Source: Desulforapulum autotrophicum (lineage in GTDB: Bacteria > Desulfobacterota > Desulfobacteria > Desulfobacterales > Desulfolunaceae). Taken from it: DNA of 64,000 bases. Shown here in pieces: positions 44,567-53,678 of the stretch. The notes under the pieces are model-generated. The model saw only the letters and a program-made list of their open reading frames with translations, ran no database searches and was not told the origin of the DNA. The position numbers were made by a program, and so were the translations under genes. The DNA lies in the NCBI GenBank assembly GCA_020723285.1, contig DYJE01000018.1:1-64000 (forward strand), given 5' to 3'. How positions within the stretch are numbered: the stretch's first letter is position 1; the number at the start of each line of letters is the position of its first letter.

Positions 44567-45361
44567 ATGAAAAAAGCCGCAACCGCAATCATCCTGTCCT
44601 TGGTGTTTATTTTACCCGCACGTCTTCACGCCGCGTCCTTCGCTGACATGGTGTTCGTGGTCGACCAGTCGGGAAGTATGTACGACGAGTTCAGATGGAT
44701 CAGCAACAGCCTCCGCTATATTGACGCCATCGTCAAGTCAAAGGGGATAACGGCCAATTACGGAATCGCCGGATACGAGTTTTTCTCCGGAACCCAGAGA
44801 GGCTTTTTCGGAGAGAAAAACGCCTGGGCCGACGTCCCGGCCGAAATCGATGGGGTCATCGCCGAAGCGGACTGGGCCGCCCGTAACGTCTATGGCGGCA
44901 TTGAGAGAAGCTACCATGCAGCGTCCTGGGCTGCGGACAATTTTTCATGGACAGGCGGAGACTACGCCAAAGTCATGGTCCTTATCACCGACGAGGACGT
45001 CGATATGGGGGACACGTATTCCTACAACGGCAAGAGGGGCGAGCTGGCACTCAACGACAAAATGAACGACAGCGACATTCTTCTCAACGTGATCACAAGT
45101 TCCTGTTTCAACACGTTCTGGGATGACGCGGCCTTCAGGAAAGGCGACTACATCGGCCTGTTCGACCTGAATTACCTGAGAGAACATCCATCGGAATTCA
45201 CAGCGGATTTCACCCAGGCCAAAATCAATGAAATCATCGAATATCAGCCGACCCAGGCCACCCCCACACCCGAACCCGGCACCCTTTTTCTCCTCGGGTC
45301 AGGCCTTATCGGCATCGGAGCCGTGTCACGGAAAAAAAGAGTGAGAACCGTTCAGCCTTGA
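44567..45361 (+). CDS. PEP-CTERM protein with von Willebrand A domain
   Basis: This 264-residue exported protein has a signal peptide (1-22), a vWA domain (about 26-220) whose metal-binding DxSxS motif is DQSGS at residues 33-37, and a C-terminal PEP-CTERM sorting signal: TPEPGT, a hydrophobic helix, then RKKR (about 231-256). Exosortase would cut at the PEP motif and transfer the protein to the surface or matrix. No exosortase gene is in the window. The promoter is sigma-54 type. A following gene set for exopolysaccharide synthesis supports the link. It may bind a surface ligand through the MIDAS metal. Confidence 0.92.
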   Translation: MKKAATAIILSLVFILPARLHAASFADMVFVVDQSGSMYDEFRWISNSLRYIDAIVKSKGITANYGIAGYEFFSGTQRGFFGEKNAWADVPAEIDGVIAEADWAARNVYGGIERSYHAASWAADNFSWTGGDYAKVMVLITDEDVDMGDTYSYNGKRGELALNDKMNDSDILLNVITSSCFNTFWDDAAFRKGDYIGLFDLNYLREHPSEFTADFTQAKINEIIEYQPTQATPTPEPGTLFLLGSGLIGIGAVSRKKRVRTVQP

Positions 45362-45413
45362 TAAGAATGAAAAAAACATACTGGAATCATGCTTAAAACA
45401 AGGAGAATAGGAC

Positions 45414-46904
45414 ATGGCGCACCGATTTAACCTTCTGAAATCCATGATCCCCAATACCCACCCGCTGCATGGGGATGGCGAATGCGGAAACACGGATATG
45501 AAAACAAGCGGAACTCAGGCCGGGTCGTCCGGTTTCGACAGGCAAAAGCTTGAAATCCTTACGCGGACCGTCTGTGCCATCGAGCCCCACCGGTTTCCTT
45601 CCGTGATCGTCGTGGCGAACGCCGCGCCCAGGAAAAACAAAGGAATCGTCGCGGCACATCTGGCCATGGCCGTTTCGGGCATGCCCGGCCAGAACGTTCT
45701 CCTTATCGACGCGGATTTCACTTCACCCACCCTCCACAATGCTTTCGGATATCCCGAAATCCAGGGTCTTTCGGAATACCTTGCCGACAAAAAGACGCTG
45801 GCCGAGCTTGTAAGAGGAACGGCGAACGATTCCCTTCAGCTTCTTCCCGCCGGTCGTCAGAACCGTTCAGCCGCTGAGCTCCTCTGTTCGAAAAAAATGG
45901 ACCGCTTTGTCGAAGTCCTGAAAAAACGCTGCCAGGACCTTGTCCTTATCATCAACACGGACTTCGAAACGCTGTCGAAAACAGCGCCTTCTTTCGCCCG
46001 GCATGTGGACGGCTTTGTTTCGGTGATCGACGAATCCGTCATCACAGACTTAGGAGGCGATTCACCTTACACATTTCCCGGAAAGGCGAAGCTCCTGGGG
46101 TCCATCCGGAAAAGAAAAACGGTCCACCCTGTTTTTTCGGCCGTTGACGCTATGGAAAAAGACAGAACGGAAAATTCTCGATCGGCCGACCGCCGTGTTT
46201 TAACAGCGTCCACTGTGGAAGAGGGCCCTTTTCTTATTAAAAAACCGGGCTCCGCTGAATCGGACAGGTTCGACAAGCTCACGGCGGACATGATTAAAGC
46301 GGGTGTTTTCAAGGGAAACCCTGTGCTGATGTTCACGAGCCCCAGTTCGGGGGATGGAAAAAGTTTTGTAACGGTGAACGCCGCCGCGAGCATCGCCAGG
46401 AACTCCGGCAGGCAGGTCCTTGTCATCGACTGTGACCTCAGGGCTCCGTCCATCCACACGTATTTCAAGTCGGACAACCTGACCGGCCTCAGCCGTTACC
46501 TTGGAGACGACCGCTTCAGTTTTTCGGACTGCGTCCGGCAGACGGAAATCGACAACCTCTTCCTGATGGCGGCCGGCCCGTCCGTGCCCAACCCTCTCCA
46601 GCTGCTCTCATCTCCTAAAATGGCCCGGCTCGTCGAAGGCCTGAAAAAAGCGTCCAAAGAGATGATCGTCATTCTCGATGCGGCACCTCCCACCCTGATG
46701 GCCGAAGGGAGCGTGATTTCACAGTTCGCGGATACCGTGACCCTCGTGGTCAGTCACCAGAAGACCCACCGTGACGATGTGCGGAAGCTGGTGGATATGT
46801 TCGAACAAAAAAAGGTTTTCGGAGTGGTTTACAACCATTTCAAAGAAAGGCAGAACCTTGCCTCCATCTATAAAAAATACGGTCAACGACTGAAGGCGGC
46901 ATGA
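45414..46904 (+). CDS. Double BY-kinase/CpsD-like ATPase
   Basis: This 496-residue protein contains two MinD/CpsD-type P-loop domains in one chain. The second (about 295-480) is intact: Walker A SPSSGDGKS (309-317), Walker A' VLVIDCD (335-341) and Walker B IVILDAAP. The first (about 60-215) keeps a Walker A'-like VLLIDAD (95-101) but its Walker A is degenerate (ANAAPRKNKGIV, with no GKS). Such kinases phosphorylate tyrosines and control chain length and export of exopolysaccharide. There is only a short tail (YKKYG) instead of the Tyr-rich cluster of Wzc. It has an AAGGAG ribosome-binding site and is followed by the sugar transferase one base later. Confidence 0.88.
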   Translation: MAHRFNLLKSMIPNTHPLHGDGECGNTDMKTSGTQAGSSGFDRQKLEILTRTVCAIEPHRFPSVIVVANAAPRKNKGIVAAHLAMAVSGMPGQNVLLIDADFTSPTLHNAFGYPEIQGLSEYLADKKTLAELVRGTANDSLQLLPAGRQNRSAAELLCSKKMDRFVEVLKKRCQDLVLIINTDFETLSKTAPSFARHVDGFVSVIDESVITDLGGDSPYTFPGKAKLLGSIRKRKTVHPVFSAVDAMEKDRTENSRSADRRVLTASTVEEGPFLIKKPGSAESDRFDKLTADMIKAGVFKGNPVLMFTSPSSGDGKSFVTVNAAASIARNSGRQVLVIDCDLRAPSIHTYFKSDNLTGLSRYLGDDRFSFSDCVRQTEIDNLFLMAAGPSVPNPLQLLSSPKMARLVEGLKKASKEMIVILDAAPPTLMAEGSVISQFADTVTLVVSHQKTHRDDVRKLVDMFEQKKVFGVVYNHFKERQNLASIYKKYGQRLKAA

Positions 46905-46905
46905 C

Positions 46906-48330
46906 ATGATCCGACTGTTCAACCGGCATTATCCGGTAAGAAACGTGTTTTTCGTCATCGGTGAAGGTGCCCTCATCTTCGCCTCCATCCTGGCCGCGGC
47001 TTCGGTCTTCCGTTTCTGGGCGTCCGTCCCTTCAGGATTCTCATTTTTCATGGAAACCGTCCTTGTCACGCTGATCTGCCAGGTCTTTCTCTTCTACCAC
47101 GGGATGTACGACATCAACGCGCTGAACAGCATGGCCGACCACGCCGCAAGGCTTCTCCAGGCCCTGGGTTTTACCACGGTGATCCTTGGAGGAATCCACC
47201 TGTGGATCGGGCATGAGATCATCCCATCGAAGATCTTCATCACCGGGCTCGTTACCATGGCCGTCCTCGTCCTGGTCTGGCGTTTCATCTATTCCCAGGC
47301 CCTTTCCCGGCATTTTCTGGACAAGACGGTTCTCATCCTGGGCGACAGCCCCCTTATCCGTTCGATCATTCGCTCGGCTTCGGCCCAGAGGGACTGCGGC
47401 TTTGCCCTGACCCATCTTATTTCAACTGCCGCGACCGGTCCTGGAAGCATCGCTGACGGGGAAAACGGTTTCAGCGGAATTCAAGGGCTTTCGTCGTACT
47501 GCCGCGAACACGCCATCCGGATGATCGTCGCGGACGACGCCATGGACGGCTGGGACGAAACCATCGAAAACGAGCTTCTCGCCTGCCGGACAGACGGCAT
47601 TCGCGTCATGGACGCCCAGGCCTTTTTCGAAATGCTCACCGGGAAGCTCCATGCCGAAAAGCTTAAGGCGGGCTGGATTATCTTTTCCGGCGGATTCCAC
47701 CGCTCGGTTCTCCATCACGCATTCAAACTCCTGTTCGACTACGCGGTGTCCGGTTTTCTTCTTTTTCTCCTGTCCCCGGGCATTCTTCTCACAGCCGTCC
47801 TGATCAAGCTCGATTCCAGCGGCCCTGTTTTCTACAGCCAGGAACGCCTGGGGAAAAACAAGAAACCCTATAAAATATACAAGTTCCGATCCATGGTGGT
47901 TGATGCTGAAAAAAACGGCGGCCCCGCATGGTCCAAAAGCGGCGACACCCGAGTCACCCGGATCGGGAATTTTATCAGGAACTGGCGGATCGACGAAATC
48001 CCCCAGCTTGTCAACGTGCTCAAAGGGGATATGAGTTTTGTGGGGCCGAGGCCGGAAAGGGATTTCTTTGTGAAGAGGCTTGAAAGAGACATCCCGTTTT
48101 ACGGGGTGCGGTTCACGGTGAAACCGGGAATTACGGGCTGGGCGCAGATCAACTACGGATACGGTTCGACGGACGAAGACGCCCTGGAAAAGCTGAACTA
48201 TGACCTGTACTACATCAAGAATTCAACGGTGTTCATGGACCTTTTCATCGTGTTCAGGACGACGAGGACCGTCATCCTGGGTGTTGAACACGGAAACGGG
48301 GAAACGGCCGTCCGGAACGCTGCGCATTGA
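46906..48330 (+). CDS. XrtA-type polyprenyl-phosphate sugar phosphotransferase
   Basis: This 474-residue membrane enzyme is of the WcaJ/WbaP type, probably the TIGR03013 XrtA-associated subgroup, judged by the IRLFNRHYPVRNVFFVIGE start. Four N-terminal membrane helices precede a CoA-binding-like segment, a fifth helix (about 272-292) and a C-terminal catalytic domain with the KxxYxSMxxD-type KIYKFRSMVVDAE and PRPERDFF motifs. It transfers a hexose-1-phosphate to undecaprenyl phosphate, the first step of exopolysaccharide synthesis. Its ATG is one base after the kinase stop, so the two are translationally coupled. It is the last gene of the locus on this strand. Confidence 0.92.
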   Translation: MIRLFNRHYPVRNVFFVIGEGALIFASILAAASVFRFWASVPSGFSFFMETVLVTLICQVFLFYHGMYDINALNSMADHAARLLQALGFTTVILGGIHLWIGHEIIPSKIFITGLVTMAVLVLVWRFIYSQALSRHFLDKTVLILGDSPLIRSIIRSASAQRDCGFALTHLISTAATGPGSIADGENGFSGIQGLSSYCREHAIRMIVADDAMDGWDETIENELLACRTDGIRVMDAQAFFEMLTGKLHAEKLKAGWIIFSGGFHRSVLHHAFKLLFDYAVSGFLLFLLSPGILLTAVLIKLDSSGPVFYSQERLGKNKKPYKIYKFRSMVVDAEKNGGPAWSKSGDTRVTRIGNFIRNWRIDEIPQLVNVLKGDMSFVGPRPERDFFVKRLERDIPFYGVRFTVKPGITGWAQINYGYGSTDEDALEKLNYDLYYIKNSTVFMDLFIVFRTTRTVILGVEHGNGETAVRNAAH

Positions 48331-48365
48331 TACCTGAAAAAAGGAATTGGAGTACGGGTATGAAC

Positions 48366-49730
48366 TCAGATCGCGTACTTTTCCATCTTCTTGTAGAGCG
48401 TGTCCCGTGAAATGCCCAGAAGCTTTGCGGCCATGACCTTGTTGCCGCCGGATTTTTCAAGGGCTGTGGCGATATGTTTTTTCTCCATTTCCTCAAGAGA
48501 CGGGAAACTGTCGTCCGAAAGCGGCGCGGCCGGTTTCACTTTTTCAATTGGGCCGGTCATGTCCATCAGGTGGGTGGGTTCGATCGTTTCCTTCGAATTC
48601 CTGATCGCCGCCCGCAGAAGAACGTTCCGCAGTTCCCTCACGTTTCCCGGCCATGGGTAGCTCAAAAGAACCTTCCTGGCGTTGTCGGAAAGTTTCTGTT
48701 TTTTGATGTTATGGTCTTTCACGAACTGTTTCAGGAAGAATTCGGCCATGGGGACGATATCCTCCTTCCTGTCCCTTAACGGCGGAATGGTGAGCTTGAT
48801 GCAGGCCAGTCTCTGGAACAGATCGTCCCTGAACCGTTTCTGGACGATCATGGCGTTGAGGTCCTGGTTCGTCGCCGCAACGACGCGGACGTTCAAGGTC
48901 CTTGGGCGTGTGTCCCCGAGCCGTGTGATCTTTCTGTCCTCCAGGAATCTCAAAAGTTTCGGCTGGACAGTCAGGGCCATGTCACCGATTTCATCGAGGA
49001 AAATGGTCCCGTTGTCGGCCTGTTCCAGTTTTCCGGGCTTGTCCTGGGCCTGGTGGAACGCACCCTTGACCGAACCGAAAAGCTCGCTTTCGAATATACC
49101 TTCGGGGATGGCTGAACAGTTCAGGGCCACAAGTTCCCCCCCGGTCCCCGAGAACCGGTGAAGGGCGTCGGCGACTTTTTCCTTGCCCGTTCCCGGTTCG
49201 CCAGTGATCATCACCGGTACGTTGATCCGGGCCAGTTCCATGATATCCATGTAAAGGGCCACCATGGCGTCGTTCCGGATCACGATTCCATGGAGTTTCA
49301 TGGCGTCCCGGAATTCTTTCCTCTCTTTTTCCGCTTCGTCCGGCAGCTTGGACATGATCAGGGTGGACGTCTTGTCCAGGGACTGTTCGGTGAAACAGAC
49401 CTGCTTCCTGCCGTCTGCCTCGGCCCGAACGATGACGCTGTCGGAATCCCCGTCGTCCACGAAAGAGAAGTTGTAGTTCGTGATGTGAAACACGTCTCCG
49501 TGGGAAAGCCTGTACTCCGTCACCCTGTCTTCGTTGACGAAGGTTCCGTTGCTGCTAGAATCGAACAGTCTGTATCCGTCAGTCGTTTTCCTGATCGTCG
49601 CGTGGTTCCGCGAAATGGACGAGTCCTCGATAAGGATGTCGCTTTCAGCCCCCCTTCCGATGGTTATTTCACCGTCGAAGCGGACGACCTTGTAGCCCCT
49701 TTGGTTCCTGTCCACAATCAGGGAAGGCAT
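48366..49730 (-). CDS. FHA-domain EBP-like regulator with GAFHQA loop
   Basis: This 454-residue regulator has an FHA domain (about 15-95; EITIGRGAESDILIEDSSISRNHA), an AAA+ domain (about 140-380) and a Fis-type DNA-binding tail (KVMAAKLLGISRDTLYKKM). FHA domains bind phosphothreonine, so a Ser/Thr kinase could control it. Walker A GEPGTGKE and Walker B TIFLDEIG are intact. The sigma-54 contact loop, however, reads GAFHQA (223-228) rather than GAFTGA, so it may not activate sigma-54 directly. It is convergent with the sugar transferase and lies 9 bases downstream of the small gene at 49740-50045. Confidence 0.9.
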   Translation of the reverse strand: MPSLIVDRNQRGYKVVRFDGEITIGRGAESDILIEDSSISRNHATIRKTTDGYRLFDSSSNGTFVNEDRVTEYRLSHGDVFHITNYNFSFVDDGDSDSVIVRAEADGRKQVCFTEQSLDKTSTLIMSKLPDEAEKERKEFRDAMKLHGIVIRNDAMVALYMDIMELARINVPVMITGEPGTGKEKVADALHRFSGTGGELVALNCSAIPEGIFESELFGSVKGAFHQAQDKPGKLEQADNGTIFLDEIGDMALTVQPKLLRFLEDRKITRLGDTRPRTLNVRVVAATNQDLNAMIVQKRFRDDLFQRLACIKLTIPPLRDRKEDIVPMAEFFLKQFVKDHNIKKQKLSDNARKVLLSYPWPGNVRELRNVLLRAAIRNSKETIEPTHLMDMTGPIEKVKPAAPLSDDSFPSLEEMEKKHIATALEKSGGNKVMAAKLLGISRDTLYKKMEKYAI

Positions 49731-49739
49731 GGTTTTCCA

Positions 49740-50045
49740 TTACGCGATAAGTTGAAGGGCGCTTTTCTGTTCGTCGAAGCTGTGGTTCAGGACGTAAATT
49801 GAAGCGGCCATCTTGAGGGGTACGCCCCCGGAGCCCGACGCGAGATTGGCGTTTCCCTGGCTGCCCGATCCGCCGTCGTCAACCGGGGGGGGCGGGGCCG
49901 TTATTTCACTGAGGGAATCCGCAGGCCGGGATTCTTCCGCCGGAACGGGCCGGGGTGCCGGGGTTTCCGTTTCAGGCGGCGGAGCCTGCATGGGCGTTGC
50001 TGTCTGTACGGTATACGCCGCTGAAGATATCTGTGAGATATTCAT
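49740..50045 (-). CDS. Small Pro-rich protein, possibly YjfB-like
   Basis: This 101-residue protein has an N terminus (NISQISSAAYTVQTATP) and a C-terminal helix (AASIYVLNHSFDEQKSALQLIA) that resemble the YjfB putative motility protein family, joined by an unusual Pro/Glu/Gly-rich linker of about 55 residues. The start at 50045 follows AAGGTG; a longer frame to 50120 adds a basic N terminus. It lies 9 bases upstream of the FHA regulator, so the two are probably co-transcribed. Its function is unknown, and the YjfB match is weak. Confidence 0.55.
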   Translation of the reverse strand: MNISQISSAAYTVQTATPMQAPPPETETPAPRPVPAEESRPADSLSEITAPPPPVDDGGSGSQGNANLASGSGGVPLKMAASIYVLNHSFDEQKSALQLIA

Positions 50046-50242
50046 GGTTTTCACCTTGTAAACGCCGACAAGTTCATTTTGGCGTTTCCTTTCCTTGTGG
50101 GTATAATATCGGACGGACAAGGCATAACATTTAGCGTTGATTCAATGGGTTTTAAGTTTATAACATTATCAGTCAACCGATGTAGAAAATAAAAAAAAAG
50201 ATGTTTTCAAAATTGGTCCGGGTGTCGACGCAAGGAGGGGGA

Positions 50243-50289
50243 GGCGCATTGCGGTATCGGGATGAACTCCCAAAAACATGCAATGCGCC
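50243..50289. repeat. Inverted repeat after the LRR lipoprotein gene
   Basis: GGCGCATTG (50243-50251) is exactly complementary to CAATGCGCC (50281-50289), with an inner GGGA/TCCC hairpin. It lies 11 bases downstream of the minus-strand stop codon. It lacks a T-run and could stabilise mRNA or act as a weak terminator. Confidence 0.4.
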
Positions 50290-50299
50290 AAGGGCGTGG

Positions 50300-52555
50300 C
50301 TATCTGCACATCAATTGCCAGGAATCGTATTTGTACCCTTCATAATAAACGGTCACCCCGTTATCGACCAGTGTGAAAATATCTTCGCAGTTTGCTCTGG
50401 TAAGAGGATTGTGATCCAGAGTAATGGTGTCGGGTAAACCTGCGCCTGTTTGATCGGGATCTTTGATGCCGATGCCTCCGGCGTTAGAGTTCGCGGCAAG
50501 GGGGGCTATGTCGTCGATGAAATCGTCATCAAGATAAATATCCCTCAGATTTGTCAGGTTCGTAAGGGCTGAAACGTCGTTGACTTGGAAGTTGGATCCC
50601 AGGTCAAGAGTCCTGAGCTTGGTTAGTGTGGCAAGGGGAGAGATGTTGCCTGTAAGAAGAACTCCCTGTAAATTCAGGCTTATCAGATTTACAAGGCCCG
50701 AAAGTGGCGCAGTGTTGGAAATTCTATGGGTCTGGTTGAACAGGCTGAGATGGCGGAGATTGACAAGACCGGACAAGGGGGAGATATCTGAGACTTGGCA
50801 ATCACTTAAATCCAGGTGGGTCAGTTTTGTAAGGTTTGAAAGAGGCGCAATGTCGCTGATCGGATTGTCACTGCTGCCATTTTCATAAGTGTAACCGCGT
50901 AAGGCGAGGTTTTGAAGATTACTCAGACCAGCCAGAGGGGAAATATCTTCGATCAGATTTCGAGAGATATTGAGTGTTGTGAGTTGAGCCATCCGGGAAA
51001 GAGCTGAAATGCGGCTGATGGCATAGTTGTGGGATAAATCCAGCCATTTCAGGTTGACCATGCCGGCCAACGGGCTGACATCGTTGATTTTATTTTGACT
51101 TAAATCGAGCTGCTCCAAGTTGACAAGGCCTGATAGCTTCATGATATCCGTTAGTTTTCCGGCTTCATTATAATATCCTGAAAGGTCGAGGGTCTTGAGC
51201 CGGGTCAGTCCGGCCAGCGGAGTGATGTCGGTTAATGCAGCACTCTTGATTTTGAGACCCTGAAGGTTGGTTAGTTTAGACAAGGGCGATAATGATACCA
51301 GGGCCGGGCAGATGATTTTCAGTTCGGTGATACCCGTCAAAGATGAGATCGGGGTCAGGTCGGTTACCTTTGAACAATTGAGGGTCAGGTCCTTGAGATT
51401 GACAAGTTTCGAAAGTGCGGAAACGCTGGTTATTTCATATCCTCTAAGGGCAAATTTTTGGAGTTTGACTAACTTCGACAGGCCTGAGATGCTCCGCACG
51501 TCAGAGCTGAGATCAAGATCGAGTTTGTCGAGATTTGTGCATTGAGATAAGAGTGACATGTCGGTTGAATTTTTTGCGAAAACTCCTAATTGAACAATTT
51601 TTGGCAGTTTCTGGATCGGTGAATAATCATTGATCAGCATGTTTCCATACAGATTTAATCTGGATAAATACTGCAGACTGGCAAGAGGTCCGATGTCTGT
51701 GATCTGGTTGTGGTTCAGCTCTAACGTTGTCAAACTGACAAGACCTGAAATGGAGGAAACATCTGAAATATTATTCCAGCCGAGATTGAGGGATTTCAAG
51801 CGGGAAAGCACAGCGAGAGCAGATATGTCCGACAGTGAGTTGAACGAAAGGTCAAGGGTTTCCAGTTTTTTTAATTTTTTTACAAAAGAAATATTATGCA
51901 CTTTTCCATGATAGCTGACGGATTCGCTCGCAAGACCCATGGGGTCGTTGAACAAATTTGAATCAAATGTGTGAAATCCACTCAGACTCAATTCCTTCAG
52001 GTCGGCGGCATACTCGATGCCTGAATATTCAAAGTATTTGTATTCATTAAGATCGGGAATGCTGAGTGATGTCAGCTTAATCATGTCCCGGTTGGTTACG
52101 GGTGTAGGCGTGGCGATGCCCAGCGCGGACCGGATCACTGTTTCAAAATCACCGGGACCGAATTTAACGATTTCTTCTTCATCCACCGTTCCGTTGCAGT
52201 TGTTGTCTTTTGAATCGTTGCTGATTTCGGGCGCTCCTGCGTAAACCAGAGAATCCAGCTCATCGCAGTCACTTGCGTTGTCGACGCCGTCACCGTCGAT
52301 GTCCGTGTCACAGGTGTCCCCGATTCCGTCTTTGTCCAGATCCTCCTGGGCGGGATTATACATTTGTTTGCAATCGTCACAGGTATCGCCGACTCCGTCG
52401 TTGTCACCATCAAGCTGGTCGGGATTGTAAACATTCGGGCAGTTGTCGGATGCTGTGGCGATTCCGTCGTTGTCCACATCGGAATCGTCGGTGTCGCAGG
52501 ATGCGATGGCCAGAACCAGAATACACAGCATGAGCAGAGCAATAAACTTTTTCAC
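50300..52555 (-). CDS. Thrombospondin-3/LRR lipoprotein
   Basis: This 751-residue lipoprotein has a signal with lipobox LAIASC (Cys20). Residues about 22-125 hold three calcium-binding thrombospondin type 3 repeats (DNDGIATASDNCPN, DGDNDGVGDTCDDC and similar), with paired Cys and Asp residues. A short linker leads to about 20 leucine-rich repeats of the SDS22/internalin type (residues about 145-720), each about 22 residues with the DISPLAGLxNLxxLDLS pattern. Such solenoids bind proteins on surfaces or partner cells. It is a single gene with a weak ribosome-binding site. Confidence 0.93.
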   Translation of the reverse strand: MKKFIALLMLCILVLAIASCDTDDSDVDNDGIATASDNCPNVYNPDQLDGDNDGVGDTCDDCKQMYNPAQEDLDKDGIGDTCDTDIDGDGVDNASDCDELDSLVYAGAPEISNDSKDNNCNGTVDEEEIVKFGPGDFETVIRSALGIATPTPVTNRDMIKLTSLSIPDLNEYKYFEYSGIEYAADLKELSLSGFHTFDSNLFNDPMGLASESVSYHGKVHNISFVKKLKKLETLDLSFNSLSDISALAVLSRLKSLNLGWNNISDVSSISGLVSLTTLELNHNQITDIGPLASLQYLSRLNLYGNMLINDYSPIQKLPKIVQLGVFAKNSTDMSLLSQCTNLDKLDLDLSSDVRSISGLSKLVKLQKFALRGYEITSVSALSKLVNLKDLTLNCSKVTDLTPISSLTGITELKIICPALVSLSPLSKLTNLQGLKIKSAALTDITPLAGLTRLKTLDLSGYYNEAGKLTDIMKLSGLVNLEQLDLSQNKINDVSPLAGMVNLKWLDLSHNYAISRISALSRMAQLTTLNISRNLIEDISPLAGLSNLQNLALRGYTYENGSSDNPISDIAPLSNLTKLTHLDLSDCQVSDISPLSGLVNLRHLSLFNQTHRISNTAPLSGLVNLISLNLQGVLLTGNISPLATLTKLRTLDLGSNFQVNDVSALTNLTNLRDIYLDDDFIDDIAPLAANSNAGGIGIKDPDQTGAGLPDTITLDHNPLTRANCEDIFTLVDNGVTVYYEGYKYDSWQLMCR

Positions 52556-53107
52556 AATGAACCTCCATAATTAAAAAAAGATGATGGGTTTTTGGAACAT
52601 TTAAAGCAATAAATCTAACCGTACATACGGTGTGCGTATCAAAGATGCTCTGCTAATTTGGGTGATACAGGTGATGACAACGTATTAGGGTTGAACGTAT
52701 CAGAAACGTTATTCGTTTATGAATATGAAGTATTTCAACGGAACTCGTAGTTGTTGATCTGCACCTTAATCGAACGGCTACGATATTTCAACATGAATTA
52801 AACCATTGTATAAAAATTATTTCACGCGAATAAAAAAACAACTGCGGTCATTTTTACAACGTAATGAAATCAGGATATTTCTTAAAATTTTGCCCTGCAG
52901 TTTCTACCAATAAAATTTTTTTTAGCACGGGTGTGCAATCATCGAATTTTTTGAAAAAGACATTGGCATCAGCGGGTTTTTGTTTCCGGAAAAGTGATCA
53001 TTGTGATCATCACTGATGACCGGCCGTGGATTGGCGGACTATTATAGCTACGAAAGATTATTGATGATCGGGTGGCGTGGGATTCGATCTTGTTATATCC
53101 TGAACTT
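52556..53107. other. AT-rich intergenic region
   Basis: These 552 AT-rich bases precede the LRR lipoprotein (minus strand) and follow the minus-strand gene at 53108. I see no convincing RNA gene, repeat or reading frame in it. Confidence 0.4.
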
Positions 53108-53623
53108 CTAAAGAGTTTTAAGATGCCAGACCTCTTTTCTCCCTCTGGGGCTGCCCAGAACGATTTCCCCTTTGTCCTTGTCGATGTCAAGGCGTGCAAG
53201 GGGCTTCATGTTTTCAGGGAAAACCACCACCGGGTCTTTGATGGAGATTTTTTTCATGCCCATGGAGAATTCGGCCTTGGCCTTGGTGGCTTTCAGACGG
53301 AGGCTGTTGTTGATGTAGACGGAGATTGTGAAATTTTCAGCGACTATTTTTTTGAAAAGGGCATTGTTGAAAGAGCCGAATTTGGTCTTTTTGAGATAGA
53401 GCTTGTCCGCTTCCAGAGTGTAGCGGCAACGGCCTTCGTTGACCGTGAATGTGACATGTTTGCCGTAGGGGCCGTTTCTAAGGAGGGACAAGGGGCTTTT
53501 GTCTGAAAAGCCATCAAATCCGGCTGGTTCGTTCTGGCCATGGCGTGTCAGGGTATAATAGCCGAAAAGTCCAATGGACAGGATGATGACGGAATAAAAG
53601 GCGACGAGGATTTTTTTTTTCAT
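53108..53623 (-). CDS. Small exported or anchored protein, possibly LptC-like
   Basis: This 171-residue protein has an N-terminal membrane anchor (about 5-24) and a beta-rich remainder. The pattern of alternating hydrophobic residues (EADKLYLKKTKFGSFN...ISVYINNSLRLKATKAKAEF) resembles the LptC/LptA-type jellyroll of envelope export proteins, but sequence similarity is weak. No adjacent lpt genes are visible. Its ATG is unusually placed: a perfect 10-bp hairpin (53636-53661) ends 12 bases upstream, and no Shine-Dalgarno lies between them. Expression of this gene may depend on that structure. Confidence 0.6.
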   Translation of the reverse strand: MKKKILVAFYSVIILSIGLFGYYTLTRHGQNEPAGFDGFSDKSPLSLLRNGPYGKHVTFTVNEGRCRYTLEADKLYLKKTKFGSFNNALFKKIVAENFTISVYINNSLRLKATKAKAEFSMGMKKISIKDPVVVFPENMKPLARLDIDKDKGEIVLGSPRGRKEVWHLKTL

Positions 53624-53635
53624 GGATTAGTTTCA

Positions 53636-53661
53636 GCGGAGCACCGGAGAAGGTGCTCCGC
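53636..53661 (-). promoter_or_regulatory. Strong hairpin just before the 53108-53623 start
   Basis: GCGGAGCACC pairs perfectly with GGTGCTCCGC around a six-base loop. On the minus strand it is 17 bases after the upstream stop codon and 12 bases before the next ATG, leaving no room for a normal ribosome-binding site. The T-run that follows it lies on the plus strand, where no upstream gene uses it. Confidence 0.6.
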
Positions 53662-53678
53662 CCGAATTTTTTTAGACG

